From: Mycobacterium sp. NS-7484
Lineage (GTDB): Bacteria; Actinomycetota; Actinomycetes; Mycobacteriales; Mycobacteriaceae
Direction of reading: 5' to 3'
NCBI RefSeq assembly: GCF_001953975.1
Contig: NZ_MBEJ01000108.1
Span: forward strand, 1 to 64,000
DNA: 64,000 bases
Shown: in pieces, positions 42,216-51,619 of the stretch
Numbering within the stretch: the first letter of the stretch is position 1
How the letters are laid out: each line of letters starts with the position of its first letter
Notes under the pieces: model-generated
Seen by the model: only the letters and a program-made list of their open reading frames with translations
Database searches by the model: none
Told to the model about the DNA's origin: nothing
Translations under genes and position numbers: made by a program

Positions 42216-44738
42216 GTGAGTACGTCGGCGTCGAGCCCCACCAAACGCGCCGAGCTGCGCATCTATCTGGGCGCCGCTCCCGGCGTCGGCAAGACGTACG
42301 CGATGCTCGGTGAAGCGCACCGCCGGCTCGAACGCGGCACCGACGTGGTTGCCGCGGTGGTGGAGACGCACGGGCGGAAGAAGACCGCCGAGCTTCTCGA
42401 CGGCATCGAGGTGATCCCACCGCGTTATGTCGAGTACCGGGGCGGCCGATTCCCCGAACTCGACGTGGCCGCGGTGCTGGCCCGTGCCCCGCAGGTGGTG
42501 CTGGTCGACGAGCTCGCCCACACCAACACCCCGGGCAGCAAGAACCCGAAGCGCTGGCAGGACGTCGAGGAACTGCTCGCGGCCGGTATCACGGTGGTCT
42601 CCACCGTCAACGTCCAGCACCTGGAGAGCCTCAACGACGTGGTCACCCAGATCACCGGCATCGAGCAGCAGGAGAAGGTTCCCGACGAGGTGGTGCGGGC
42701 GGCCGATCAGATCGAGTTGGTCGACATCACACCGGAAGCGCTGCGCCGCAGGCTGTCCCACGGCAACGTCTACGCGCCCGAACGCATCGACGCTGCCCTG
42801 TCGAACTACTTCCGGCGCGGAAACCTCACCGCGCTGCGCGAACTCGCGCTGCTGTGGCTGGCCGATCAGGTCGACGCCGCGCTGGCCAAATACCGTGCCG
42901 ACAACAAGATCACCGACACGTGGGAGGCGCGGGAACGGGTGGTGGTCGCCGTCACCGGCGGTGCCGAGTCGGAAACCTTGGTGCGCCGGGCATCTCGGAT
43001 CGCGTCGAAATCCAGCGCCGAGCTGATGGTGGTACACGTCGTCCGCGGCGACGGGTTGTCCGGCGTCTCCGCGCCACAGATGGGCAAGGTGCGGGCGCTG
43101 GCCACCAGTCTGGGCGCCAGCGTGCACACCGTGGTCGGCGACGACGTGCCCACGGCGCTGATGGAGTTCGCCCGCGAACGCAACGCCACCCAGCTCGTGC
43201 TCGGCACCTCGAGACGGTCCCGCTGGGCCCGCATCTTCGACGAAGGCATCGGCGCCGCGGTGGTTCAGCAATCCGGCAAGATCGACGTCCACATGGTGAC
43301 CCACGATCAGGCTCGTCGGGGGTTCGACTGGTCGTCGGCCACCGCGCGCCGCCGTCACCTGGTGGCATGGCTTGCGGCGCTGGTGGTTCCGTCGGCGATC
43401 AGCCTGGTGATCGTGACCCTGCTGGATCCCTACCTCGGGGTCAGCGGCGAGAGTGCCTTGTTCTTCATCGGTGTGCTGATCGTGGCACTGCTCGGCGGGG
43501 TGGCGCCGGCCGGGTTGTCCGCACTGCTGTCCGGGCTGCTGCTGAACTACTTCCTGGTCGACCCCCGCCACACGTTCACCATCTCCGAACCGGACAGCGC
43601 GGTCACCGTGGTGGTGCTGCTGATGATCGCGGTGGCGGTCGCGGCACTGGTCGACGGCGCCGCGAGCCGGGCCCGCGAAGCCCGCCGCGCCGCACAGGAA
43701 GCCGAACTGCTGACCTTGTTCTCCGGGTCGGTGCTGCGCGGGGCGGATCTGGACACGCTGTTGGAACGGGTACGCGAAACGTATTCCCAACGCGCCGTCA
43801 GCCTGCTGCGCGAACATGGTGGCACCGCCAGCATCGTGGCGTGTGTCGGCCGGGCACCATGTGCCGAGATCGGCAATGCCGACACCGCAATCGAAGTCGG
43901 CGACGACGAGTTCTGGCTGCTGTTGGCCGGACGCAAACTGGCCGCCCGTGACCGGCGGGTGCTCGGCGCCGTCGCCAAACAGGCTGCCGGGCTGGTCAAA
44001 CAACGTGAGCTCACCGAGGAGGCCGGCAAGGCCGCCGCGATCGCCCAGGCCGACGAGCTGCGTCGCTCGCTGCTCTCGGCGGTCAGCCACGACCTGCGCA
44101 CGCCGCTGGCTGCAGCCAAGGCCGCCGCCTCCAGCCTGCGCAGCGACGAGATCGATTTCTCGGCCGAGGACACCGCGGAACTTCTGGCCACCATCGAGGA
44201 ATCCGTCGACGCGCTCACCGCACTCGTCGGCAACCTGCTCGACTCCTCGCGGCTGGCAGCTGGGGTGGTGCGCCCCGAACTGCGTCGCGTCTATCTGGAG
44301 GAGACCGTGCAACGCGCACTCCTGGGAATCAGCAAGGGCACCACCGGTTTCAGCCGTGAAGGCTTGGACCGGGTGAAAGTCGACGTCGGCGACGCGGTCG
44401 CCATGGCCGACGCGGGCCTGCTCGAGCGGGTACTGGCCAACCTGATCGACAACGCCCTGCGCTATGCACCCGACGGCCCCATCCGGGTCAGCGCCGGGCA
44501 GGTGGCCGACCGCATACTGGTCGCCGTGATCGACGAAGGGCCCGGAATGCCGCGCGGCGCCGAGGAACAACTGTTTGCACCGTTCCAGCGGCTCGGTGAC
44601 CACAACACCACCATCGGCGTCGGACTGGGGCTCTCGGTGGCCCGCGGCTTCGTCGAAGCCATGGGCGGCACCATCTCGGCGACCGACACCCCCGGCGGCG
44701 GTCTGACCGTCGAGATCGACCTGGCGGCACCGGCATGA
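42216..44738 (+). CDS. kdpD: KdpD, sensor histidine kinase
   Basis: An 840-residue sensor. In order: KdpD N-domain with Walker-like GAAPGVGKTYAML (about 16-28) and DELAHTN, a universal-stress (USP) domain ending near residue 360, four closely spaced membrane helices (about 385-485), a GAF-like linker, a phospho-acceptor helix with His625 in SAVSHDLRTPLAAAK, and an ATPase domain with NLIDNALRYAP and GVGLGLSVARGF. It senses low K+ or turgor. It starts with GTG 18 bases after kdpC and overlaps kdpE by 4 bases. Confidence 0.96.
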   Translation: MSTSASSPTKRAELRIYLGAAPGVGKTYAMLGEAHRRLERGTDVVAAVVETHGRKKTAELLDGIEVIPPRYVEYRGGRFPELDVAAVLARAPQVVLVDELAHTNTPGSKNPKRWQDVEELLAAGITVVSTVNVQHLESLNDVVTQITGIEQQEKVPDEVVRAADQIELVDITPEALRRRLSHGNVYAPERIDAALSNYFRRGNLTALRELALLWLADQVDAALAKYRADNKITDTWEARERVVVAVTGGAESETLVRRASRIASKSSAELMVVHVVRGDGLSGVSAPQMGKVRALATSLGASVHTVVGDDVPTALMEFARERNATQLVLGTSRRSRWARIFDEGIGAAVVQQSGKIDVHMVTHDQARRGFDWSSATARRRHLVAWLAALVVPSAISLVIVTLLDPYLGVSGESALFFIGVLIVALLGGVAPAGLSALLSGLLLNYFLVDPRHTFTISEPDSAVTVVVLLMIAVAVAALVDGAASRAREARRAAQEAELLTLFSGSVLRGADLDTLLERVRETYSQRAVSLLREHGGTASIVACVGRAPCAEIGNADTAIEVGDDEFWLLLAGRKLAARDRRVLGAVAKQAAGLVKQRELTEEAGKAAAIAQADELRRSLLSAVSHDLRTPLAAAKAAASSLRSDEIDFSAEDTAELLATIEESVDALTALVGNLLDSSRLAAGVVRPELRRVYLEETVQRALLGISKGTTGFSREGLDRVKVDVGDAVAMADAGLLERVLANLIDNALRYAPDGPIRVSAGQVADRILVAVIDEGPGMPRGAEEQLFAPFQRLGDHNTTIGVGLGLSVARGFVEAMGGTISATDTPGGGLTVEIDLAAPA

Positions 44739-45421
44739 CCGCCAAGACCCGAGTTCTCGTGATCGACGACGAGCCGCAGATCCTGCGTGCACTGCGGATC
44801 AACCTGTCGGTCCGCGGCTATGAGGTGGACACCGCCACCACCGGTGGGCAGGGGCTGCGCGCGGCCGCTGACCATCGTCCCGACGTCATCGTGCTCGATC
44901 TCGGCCTGCCCGACATGTCCGGCATCGAGGTACTCGCCGGGCTTCGCGGTTGGCTGTCGGCGCCGGTGATCGTGTTGTCGGCCCGCACCGATTCCTCGGA
45001 CAAAGTCGAGGCGCTCGACGCCGGAGCCGACGACTATGTCACGAAACCCTTTGGGATGGACGAGTTCCTGGCCCGGTTACGGGCCGCGGTGCGGCGCGGG
45101 ACGGCAGTCGAGACCGATCAGCCGGTGGTCGAGACCGCGTCGTTCACCGTCGATCTGGCCGCCAAGAAGGTGACCAAGAACGACACCGAGGTGCACCTGA
45201 CCCCCACCGAGTGGGGCATGTTGGAGATGCTGGTGCGCAACCGGGGCAAGTTGGTCGGCCGCGAGGAGCTGCTGCGCGAGGTGTGGGGCCCGGCCTACGC
45301 CAAGGAAACCCATTATCTGCGGGTGTATCTGGCGCAACTGCGTCGCAAGCTCGAGGACGACCCGTCACATCCGGTGCATCTACTCACCGAGGCGGGGATG
45401 GGTTACCGCTTCCAGGAGTGA
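44735..45421 (+). CDS. kdpE: KdpE, response regulator
   Basis: A 228-residue OmpR-type regulator. The receiver domain has an acidic pair in VIDDEP, Asp55 in VLDLGLPD and the Lys in DDYVTKPF. The C-terminal winged helix contains LTPTEWGMLEMLVRNRGKLVGREELLREVWG and ends GMGYRFQE. It starts in the kdpD stop. It should activate the kdp promoter, probably through the repeats at 37244-37282. Confidence 0.96.
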   Translation: MTAKTRVLVIDDEPQILRALRINLSVRGYEVDTATTGGQGLRAAADHRPDVIVLDLGLPDMSGIEVLAGLRGWLSAPVIVLSARTDSSDKVEALDAGADDYVTKPFGMDEFLARLRAAVRRGTAVETDQPVVETASFTVDLAAKKVTKNDTEVHLTPTEWGMLEMLVRNRGKLVGREELLREVWGPAYAKETHYLRVYLAQLRRKLEDDPSHPVHLLTEAGMGYRFQE

Positions 45422-45430
45422 CCTTTCTCC

Positions 45431-45492
45431 CGCGAGCAGACGCAAAACCGCGTGTTTTCAGCCGATTTCGTGCGGGTTTATGTCTGCTCGCG
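45431..45492. terminator. Inverted repeat between convergent kdpE and oxidoreductase genes
   Basis: CGCGAGCAGAC (45431-45441) and GTCTGCTCGCG (45482-45492) are perfect 11-base inverted copies around a 40-base loop that itself has GCAAAACC and GGTTTATG. It lies exactly between two convergent genes and may terminate both. The same arm sequence (TGCGTCTGCTCG) recurs at 69-80 after another gene end, so it may be a dispersed 3'-end element. Confidence 0.5.
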
Positions 45493-45499
45493 ATAAGAA

Positions 45500-47098
45500 T
45501 CAGCGCCGGCCCAGGGTGAGCGCCAGGGCGGCCCGTGACAGCCGGCGTCGCGGCCAGCCGAGCACGCCGTCGTCGGCCAGGGCGGCGCGGGCCGCATTAC
45601 GACCGCAGATCCCGTGCACCCCGCCGCCCGGCGTGGCCCCCGCGCTGCCCAGGTAGACGTTGGCCACTGGGGTTTCGGCGCGGCCGAATCCGGGTGCGGG
45701 CCGGAAGATCAATTGCTGATGCAATTGCGATGTCCCGCCGTTGACCGCCCCGGTGTGCAGATTGGCATCGCCGGCCTCCAGGTCGGACGGACGCTGCATC
45801 ATCGTCCCGACGACGCGGTCGCGGAAGCCGGGGGCATGTTCCTCCAGCACCTGCCCCACCCGGTCGGCCAATTGCTCCGCCGAGGCGTCATCTGCCATAC
45901 CGCGCGGCAGATGCGTGTAGGCCCACGCGCTTTCGGTACCAACCGGCGAACGGCTCGGATCGGCGGTGGTCATCTGCCCGAACAGCATGAACGGTCGCTC
46001 CGGAAGCGTCGCGGTATTCAGGTCGGCCATCCAGCGGATCAAGCCGTCACGATCGGCTCCGAGATGCACGGTGCCCGCCTCGTTCAGACTCTTCGACCGC
46101 CACGGCACGGGCCCGTCAAGGGCATAGTTGACCTTCAACACCGGTGTGTCCCAGACGAACCGGCGCATTCCCTCGATCACCGATGCCGGGACGGCATGCT
46201 CGGGCAGCAGATCGTGGTATAGCCGGGGCGCGGAGGTGTCGGCGATCACCGCGCGACGCACCCGTACGACGGCCCCGTCGGTGGTGCGTACCGCGACTGC
46301 CCGGCCCCCGCGCACCTCGATGCCGCAGACCTCACGGACGCACTCGATGCGTGCGCCGGCCGAGCGGGCCCGGGACACCAGCGCCGCCGCCAACTGCCCC
46401 GCACCGCCGACCGGAACCGGCCAGCCACCGTCCTGGGCCATCATCAGCAGCAGGTATCCCATCACCCCGCTGCCCGGAGCGTCGATCGGCACATCGGCGT
46501 GCATGGCGTTGCCCAGCAACAACAGTCGAGCCTGCTCGCCCTCGAACAGCTGCTCGGCCAGCACGTCGGCCGGCAGCAGCAGGGAATGGACCAACCGCAG
46601 CGTCTCGGCGGTACCGAGCCTGCGCAACAACTCCACCGCACCCCGCGCCGGCGGAAACGGCGCGAACAACGCCGCGGTGAGGCCCGTGCGCACCCGCTCC
46701 CATTGTTCGAAGAGCGCACACCAGCGCTGGCCGTCCCCAGCCTGACGGCGCTCCAATTCGGCGGCCGTACGGTCGATGTCGCGATAGATCACCGCGACGT
46801 CGTCGTCCTCGGCCGAACCCGGATGTCCCACCACGGCCGGGGCGTGTGTCCAGCGCAACCCATGGTCTTCCAGGTGCAGGGCCTGCAGGGCCGGCGACAC
46901 CACCGACAATGGGTAGAAGGCACTGTAGAGATCGCTGATATAGCCCGGAAACAGCTCGGCGCTCTTCACCGCCCCGCCTGGTACCGACTGAGCTTCCAGC
47001 ACCACCACATCCCAGCCGGCATCGGCCAGCATGGCCGCGGCCACCAGCCCGTTGTGGCCGGCGCCGATCACCACCGCATCGGCCTGATCGCCGCTCAC
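45500..47098 (-). CDS. FAD-dependent oxidoreductase, phytoene-desaturase (CrtI) type
   Basis: A 532-residue flavoenzyme. The dinucleotide-binding start is VIGAGHNGLVAAAMLADAGWDVVVLEAQSVPGGAV, the pattern of NAD(P)/FAD amine oxidase/CrtI-like proteins, and the C-terminal FAD contact is YLGSAGATPGGGVHGICGRNAARAAL. Substrate is uncertain; family members desaturate carotenoids or oxidise polyunsaturated lipids, and no carotenoid genes are adjacent. The GTG at 47098 overlaps the upstream SRPBCC stop (GTGA), so the two are coupled. Confidence 0.82.
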   Translation of the reverse strand: MSGDQADAVVIGAGHNGLVAAAMLADAGWDVVVLEAQSVPGGAVKSAELFPGYISDLYSAFYPLSVVSPALQALHLEDHGLRWTHAPAVVGHPGSAEDDDVAVIYRDIDRTAAELERRQAGDGQRWCALFEQWERVRTGLTAALFAPFPPARGAVELLRRLGTAETLRLVHSLLLPADVLAEQLFEGEQARLLLLGNAMHADVPIDAPGSGVMGYLLLMMAQDGGWPVPVGGAGQLAAALVSRARSAGARIECVREVCGIEVRGGRAVAVRTTDGAVVRVRRAVIADTSAPRLYHDLLPEHAVPASVIEGMRRFVWDTPVLKVNYALDGPVPWRSKSLNEAGTVHLGADRDGLIRWMADLNTATLPERPFMLFGQMTTADPSRSPVGTESAWAYTHLPRGMADDASAEQLADRVGQVLEEHAPGFRDRVVGTMMQRPSDLEAGDANLHTGAVNGGTSQLHQQLIFRPAPGFGRAETPVANVYLGSAGATPGGGVHGICGRNAARAALADDGVLGWPRRRLSRAALALTLGRR

Positions 47099-47568
47099 TG
47101 CGGCTCGGTCCGGCGTTCGGCCAACGAGGCCAGCCGCTCGGTACATTCCCGGTTGCGGGGATAGACGGCCAACAACGCCAGCTTTCGCGGGATCCAGTTC
47201 AACGGTCCACCGACCGGCACCTCGGCCATCTCGATTCGACAGCCGGTGTCAGTATCGCTGAGCCGCAAGACGATCCGAGCCATACCGAAGGGCCTCGTTT
47301 TGGCCAGTAACACCAGTTCATGGCCCGGGGTGCAGGACTCGACCTCGGTCTCGTCGTTGACGACGACGGGCCACACGCCGATGGTGTGGTGAATGCGGCT
47401 GCCCGGCGCCGGCCAATTCAGGTCGACCGCACGCATGCGGGTGTTGCCGACCACCCACTGGGAGTAGGTCCACCCGTCGGCGACGACGTTCCACACCTGC
47501 TGCCGGCTCGCGGTGGTGTCGCGTTTGACGGTCAGTGAACTGTCCACTGAGGCCGGTGATGATTCCAT
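47095..47568 (-). CDS. SRPBCC (START/polyketide-cyclase-like) protein
   Basis: A 157-residue soluble protein with a ligand-binding hot-dog-like START fold: TVKRDTTASRQQVWNVVADGWTYSQWVVGNTRMRAVD, GSRIHHTIGVWPVV, then FGMARIVLRLSDTDTGCRIEMAEVP. Proteins like this bind hydrophobic ligands. Being coupled to a CrtI-like flavoenzyme suggests they act on the same lipid-like substrate. Confidence 0.85.
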   Translation of the reverse strand: MESSPASVDSSLTVKRDTTASRQQVWNVVADGWTYSQWVVGNTRMRAVDLNWPAPGSRIHHTIGVWPVVVNDETEVESCTPGHELVLLAKTRPFGMARIVLRLSDTDTGCRIEMAEVPVGGPLNWIPRKLALLAVYPRNRECTERLASLAERRTEPQ

Positions 47569-47702
47569 CGAACAATCCTTCGCTTCAGCGGCTCATGATC
47601 GCGTGATCGCGCTGTGGCCGGACGTGCTGGCTGGGTTACCCGGCTCCGGCCTGGTCAAACCTGGCCCGCGCCCAGCGGCAAAGGTCTCGTTTATAGGTGT
47701 TT

Positions 47703-47727
47703 TTGCAGGGTTGCACAGACGTTGCAA
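47703..47727. promoter_or_regulatory. Triple TTGCA repeats before prpE
   Basis: TTGCA occurs at 47703-47707, 47711-47715 and 47722-47726 within 50 bases of the propionyl-CoA synthetase start. Repeats of TTGCAA-like half-sites are known for PrpR/RamB-type regulators of propionate and acetate genes in mycobacteria. Binding is inferred. Confidence 0.4.
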
Positions 47728-47751
47728 GTGACGCAGATTACGGTTTGCGGT

Positions 47752-49620
47752 ATGTCCGGCTATCGCGCCCTTTTTGACACCAGCATCACCGACCCGGTCA
47801 CGTTCTGGGCCGACGCCGCCAAGGCGGTGACCTGGACCAGCGAGCCGCATCAGGTGCTCGACGACAGCAACCCGCCGTTCTACCGGTGGTTCCCCGACGG
47901 CGAGCTCAACACCTGCGCCAACGCGCTGGACCGGCACGTGGCCGAGCGCGGTGAGCAGGCCGCCCTCATCTACGACTCCCCAGTCACCGGCACCAAGGCC
48001 ACCTACACCTACCGGGAATTGCGCGACGCCACCGCCCGGTTCGCCGGGGCGCTGCGCGGGCTCGGGGTCGGCAAGGGCGACCTCGTGGTGATCTACATGC
48101 CGATGGTGCCCGAGGCCGTCATCGCGATGTTGGCGTGCGCGCGGCTCGGGGCGGTGCACTCGGTGGTGTTCGGCGGGTTCGCCGCCCACGAGCTGGCCAC
48201 CCGCATCGACGACGCCCGTCCGGTGGTCGTGGTGAGCGCGTCCTGCGGCATCGAGCCGACGCGTCTGATCGAGTACAAGCCCATGCTGGATGCGGCGCTC
48301 GAACTCGCCGAGCACAAGCCCCGGGCCTGCGTCATCCTGCAACGCGAACAGTGCCCGTGCGAGCTGGTCGACGGCCGCGATCACGACTGGCAGCAGCTGG
48401 TGGCCGACGCGCAACCGGCCGACCCGGTGCCGGTGGCGGCCACCGACCCGCTGTATGTGCTCTACACCTCGGGCACCACGGGTAAACCGAAGGGCATCGT
48501 CCGCGACAACGGCGGCCATGCGGTGGCGTTGCTGTGGAGCATGCGCCACATCTACGACATCGCCCCCGGCGACGTGTTCTGGGCGGCCTCCGACGTCGGC
48601 TGGGTCGTCGGGCACTCCTACATCGTGTACGCGCCGCTGCTGTTGGGCGCGACAACCGTTCTCTACGAAGGCAAACCGATAGGCACGCCCGACGCCGGGG
48701 CGTTCTGGCGGGTGGCCGCCGAGTACGGCGTCAAGGCGCTGTTCACCGCCCCCACGGCGATCCGGGCGATCAAGAAGGAAGATCCCGACGCCGCCCGCCT
48801 GGCCGACTATGACCTGTCCGGGCTCAAGTACCTGTTCCAGGCCGGCGAGCGCCTCGACCCCGACACCTACCACTGGGCCGCGGACAAACTCGGCATCCCG
48901 GTGGTCGACCACTGGTGGCAGACCGAGACCGGATGGGCCATCGCCGCCGATCCCATGGGCATCGAACCGCTGCCGATCAAGGCCGGTTCGGCCACGGTGC
49001 CGATGCCGGGATACGACGTGCAGATCCTGCGGTCGGACGGCACCCGGTGTGAGGCCGGCGAGGAAGGCGCCATCTGCATCAAGCTGCCGCTGCCCCCGGG
49101 CACGCTGCCCACGTTGTGGGGCGACGATCACCGCTACGTCGCGTCATACCTGTCCGCGTTCACCGGCTACTACCTCACCGGCGACGGCGGCTACCTCGAC
49201 TCCGACGGCTACCTGTTCGTGATGGGCCGCACCGACGACGTGATCAACGTTGCCGGGCACCGGCTTTCGACCGGATCGATCGAAGCGGTCCTGGCCGACC
49301 ACCCGTCGGTGGCCGAGTGCGCGGTGATCGGCGTGGCCGACGAACTCAAAGGCCAGGTGCCGCGCGGGTTCGTCGTGCTCAAGACCGGCGCGTCAGCCGA
49401 CAAGATCACCGAAGAATTGATCAATCGGGTACGCGACAACATCGGCGCGGTAGCGGTTTTCAAGAAGGTCGACGTGGTGTCGGCATTGCCGAAGACCCGC
49501 TCGGGCAAGATCCTGCGCAAGACCATGCGCGGCATCGCTGACGGTCTCGACGAACCGGTGCCCTCCACCATCGAGGACCCGGCGGTGCTCGACGCGCTCA
49601 GGGACGTACTGCGCCCCTGA
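47752..49620 (+). CDS. prpE: Propionyl-CoA synthetase (PrpE type)
   Basis: A 622-residue AMP-forming short-chain acyl-CoA synthetase. It has the ACS-type N-terminus (YRALFDTSITDPVTFWADAAKAVTW), the P-loop YTSGTTGKPKGIVRD, WWQTETGWAIA, YYLTGDGGYLDSDGYLFVMGRTDDVINVAGHRLSTG and the acetylation-site lysine motif TRSGKILRK. The sequence is closer to PrpE than to Acs (for example GAVHSVVFGGFAAHELATRIDDARP and the lack of the Acs-specific tail). It would let the cell use propionate from odd-chain lipids or sterols. Confidence 0.9.
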   Translation: MSGYRALFDTSITDPVTFWADAAKAVTWTSEPHQVLDDSNPPFYRWFPDGELNTCANALDRHVAERGEQAALIYDSPVTGTKATYTYRELRDATARFAGALRGLGVGKGDLVVIYMPMVPEAVIAMLACARLGAVHSVVFGGFAAHELATRIDDARPVVVVSASCGIEPTRLIEYKPMLDAALELAEHKPRACVILQREQCPCELVDGRDHDWQQLVADAQPADPVPVAATDPLYVLYTSGTTGKPKGIVRDNGGHAVALLWSMRHIYDIAPGDVFWAASDVGWVVGHSYIVYAPLLLGATTVLYEGKPIGTPDAGAFWRVAAEYGVKALFTAPTAIRAIKKEDPDAARLADYDLSGLKYLFQAGERLDPDTYHWAADKLGIPVVDHWWQTETGWAIAADPMGIEPLPIKAGSATVPMPGYDVQILRSDGTRCEAGEEGAICIKLPLPPGTLPTLWGDDHRYVASYLSAFTGYYLTGDGGYLDSDGYLFVMGRTDDVINVAGHRLSTGSIEAVLADHPSVAECAVIGVADELKGQVPRGFVVLKTGASADKITEELINRVRDNIGAVAVFKKVDVVSALPKTRSGKILRKTMRGIADGLDEPVPSTIEDPAVLDALRDVLRP

Positions 49621-51520
49621 GCAGTCGCAGGCCGTTGAGCACCACCAGGATGGTCGATCCCTCGTGACCGGCCACACCGAGCGGTAACGGCAAGTGCCCG
49701 AACAGGTCCCAGGCCACCAGAACCGTGATGACGGTGGCCGCGATGACCAGGTTGGCTTTCACCAGTCGCCGGGCTCGCCGGGCCAGGGTGATCACCGAGG
49801 CCACCGATGAGAGGTCGTCGCCGACGGTGACGACGTCGGCGGTGTCGACGGTCAGATCGGCACCGCAGCCTCCCATCGCCAGTGACGAGTGTGCACTCGC
49901 CATCGCGGGGGCGTCGTTGACGCCGTCGCCCACCATCAGCACCCGCCGGCCCCCGGCCTCCAGCTGACGTACCGCGGCCGCTTTGTCGTCGGGCAGCAAC
50001 CCCGCCCGCACATCGTCGATACCCAACTGCCTGGCCAGCCGCAGCGCCGCGGCCTGATTGTCGCCGGTGAGCAGCACCGGCGAGCAGCCGGTGAGGGCAC
50101 GCAGACGTCGCACCGCAGCCGCCGCCTCCGGGCGGGGCCGGTCATGCAGCCCCAGCACCCCGATCGCGGCGCCGTCGACGGTCACGACGACCGCGGTCGC
50201 CCCGGCAGTCTCGATCTCGTCCACCGCCGCCAGTGCCGGGCCGCGGTAGGCCGCCGGGCTGAGGACCTCGACCCGCTGCCCCGCGACGGTGGCCACCACA
50301 CCCCGGCCGGGTCTGGCGGTGAAGCCGGTGGCCTCGGGCACGGCGACGCCACGCGAGACGGCTTCGGCGACGATGGCCCGGCCGATCGGGTGCTCACTGA
50401 ATTGCTCTGCGGCAGCGGCAGTTGCGAGCACGTCGATGTCGCGCAACGCCACCACCTCCGACACCCGTGGCGCTCCTGTGGTCAGAGTTCCGGTCTTGTC
50501 GAGTACGACGACGGCCGTGTCGGCCAGCCGCTCCATCGCGACCGCCGATTTCACCAGCACGCCGCGACGGCTGGCATTGGCTATCGCACACAGAAGCGGC
50601 GGCATGGTGGCCAGCACGACCGCGCACGGTGAGGCGACGATCATGAATGTCATGGCGCGCAACAGGGTTGAGCGCAGATCATCCCCCAAGGCCAACGGGA
50701 TGAGGAACAGCGCGAGGGTGGCGACCACGACGAGCATCGAATAGCGCTGTTCGACCTTCTCGATGAACAGCTGCGTGGTGGCCTTGGTCGTGGAGGCTCG
50801 GGCCACGGCCTCGACGATGCGGGCCATCACCGTGCTCGACGGGTCGCGCGTGACGGTGACCCGCAGTGTTCCCGAGGTGTTGAGGGTGCCGGCGAAGACG
50901 TCGTCGCCGGTCTGCTTGGCCACCGGCAGCGGCTCCCCGGTGATCGAGGACTGGTCGACGTCCGAAGCGCCACCGGTCACGGTGCCGTCAGCCGAGATTC
51001 GTTCCCCGGGGCGGATCAGGATGACGTCACCCGGACGCAACGTCTCGGCGTCGACGACGCGCTGTGACCCGTCGGCGTCGAGCAGCGTCGCATCGCTCGG
51101 AGCCAGGTCGAGCAGGCCCCGCACCGATCGCTCGGTACGGGTGGTCGCCACGTCCTCCAACGCGCCCGATGTCGCGAAGATGACGATCAGCAGTGCGCCG
51201 TCGAAGACCTGCCCGATCGATGCCGCACCGATCGCGGCGAGGATCATCAGCAGGTCGACGTCCAAGGTGCGCTCGCGCAACGCGCGCAAACCCGACACCG
51301 CCGATTGCCAACCACCGGCGAGGTAGCAGGCCAGATACAGCGTCCACCAGACCGGCGCGGGCGCGCCCGCGAGGTGCGCGACACCTCCGCAGATCATCAG
51401 CACCAGGGCGGCGGCGGCCCAGCGCACGGAGTCCAACGAGCAGATCCAGCCACCGACCTGCCGGCGCGCGGGTGAAGCGGTGCGCTGCGACGGTACGCGG
51501 TCAGTCGACAGAGCGGTCAT
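49598..51520 (-). CDS. ctpJ: P1B4-type metal-exporting ATPase, CtpJ/CtpD-like (Co2+/Ni2+/Zn2+)
   Basis: A 640-residue metal P-type ATPase. The membrane metal site is SPC (MIVASPCAVVLAT) and the last helix region has GHEGSTILVVLNGLRLL, the pair that defines the P1B4 group rather than the CPC of copper or zinc pumps. DKTGTLTTG, ITGEPLPV, EHPIGRAI and GDGVNDAPAMASA are present. There is no N-terminal metal-binding domain. It is divergent from the NmtR-like regulator at 51620, as ctpJ is from nmtR in M. tuberculosis. It would export Co or Ni. Its 3' end overlaps prpE by 23 bases. Confidence 0.88.
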   Translation of the reverse strand: MTALSTDRVPSQRTASPARRQVGGWICSLDSVRWAAAALVLMICGGVAHLAGAPAPVWWTLYLACYLAGGWQSAVSGLRALRERTLDVDLLMILAAIGAASIGQVFDGALLIVIFATSGALEDVATTRTERSVRGLLDLAPSDATLLDADGSQRVVDAETLRPGDVILIRPGERISADGTVTGGASDVDQSSITGEPLPVAKQTGDDVFAGTLNTSGTLRVTVTRDPSSTVMARIVEAVARASTTKATTQLFIEKVEQRYSMLVVVATLALFLIPLALGDDLRSTLLRAMTFMIVASPCAVVLATMPPLLCAIANASRRGVLVKSAVAMERLADTAVVVLDKTGTLTTGAPRVSEVVALRDIDVLATAAAAEQFSEHPIGRAIVAEAVSRGVAVPEATGFTARPGRGVVATVAGQRVEVLSPAAYRGPALAAVDEIETAGATAVVVTVDGAAIGVLGLHDRPRPEAAAAVRRLRALTGCSPVLLTGDNQAAALRLARQLGIDDVRAGLLPDDKAAAVRQLEAGGRRVLMVGDGVNDAPAMASAHSSLAMGGCGADLTVDTADVVTVGDDLSSVASVITLARRARRLVKANLVIAATVITVLVAWDLFGHLPLPLGVAGHEGSTILVVLNGLRLLRGAVRP

Positions 51521-51557
51521 GGACGACGCCTTCCGGTCGGGGCTCACACTTAGACAT

Positions 51558-51589
51558 TTATACATGTAGAGATTGAAATGTATCAATGA
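51558..51589. promoter_or_regulatory. Inverted-repeat operator between ctpJ and nmtR
   Basis: ATTTATACAT (51558-51567) and ATGTATCAAT (51580-51589) are inverted copies matching at 9 of 10 positions, with a 12-base spacer, in the 99-base gap between divergent start codons. The AT-rich 12-2-12-type dyad is typical for ArsR/SmtB regulators such as NmtR. Confidence 0.7.
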
Positions 51590-51619
51590 CGTTTGGGGCC
51601 GCATGCTTGAATGAACGTC

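Noticed and set aside
41478..44792. A 1104-codon open frame on the minus strand opposite kdpC, kdpD and kdpE
   Set aside because: It is an antisense artefact of GC-rich codon use: the plus strand encodes complete KdpC/KdpD with all motifs, and the opposite frame is His/Arg/Gly-rich without any domain.
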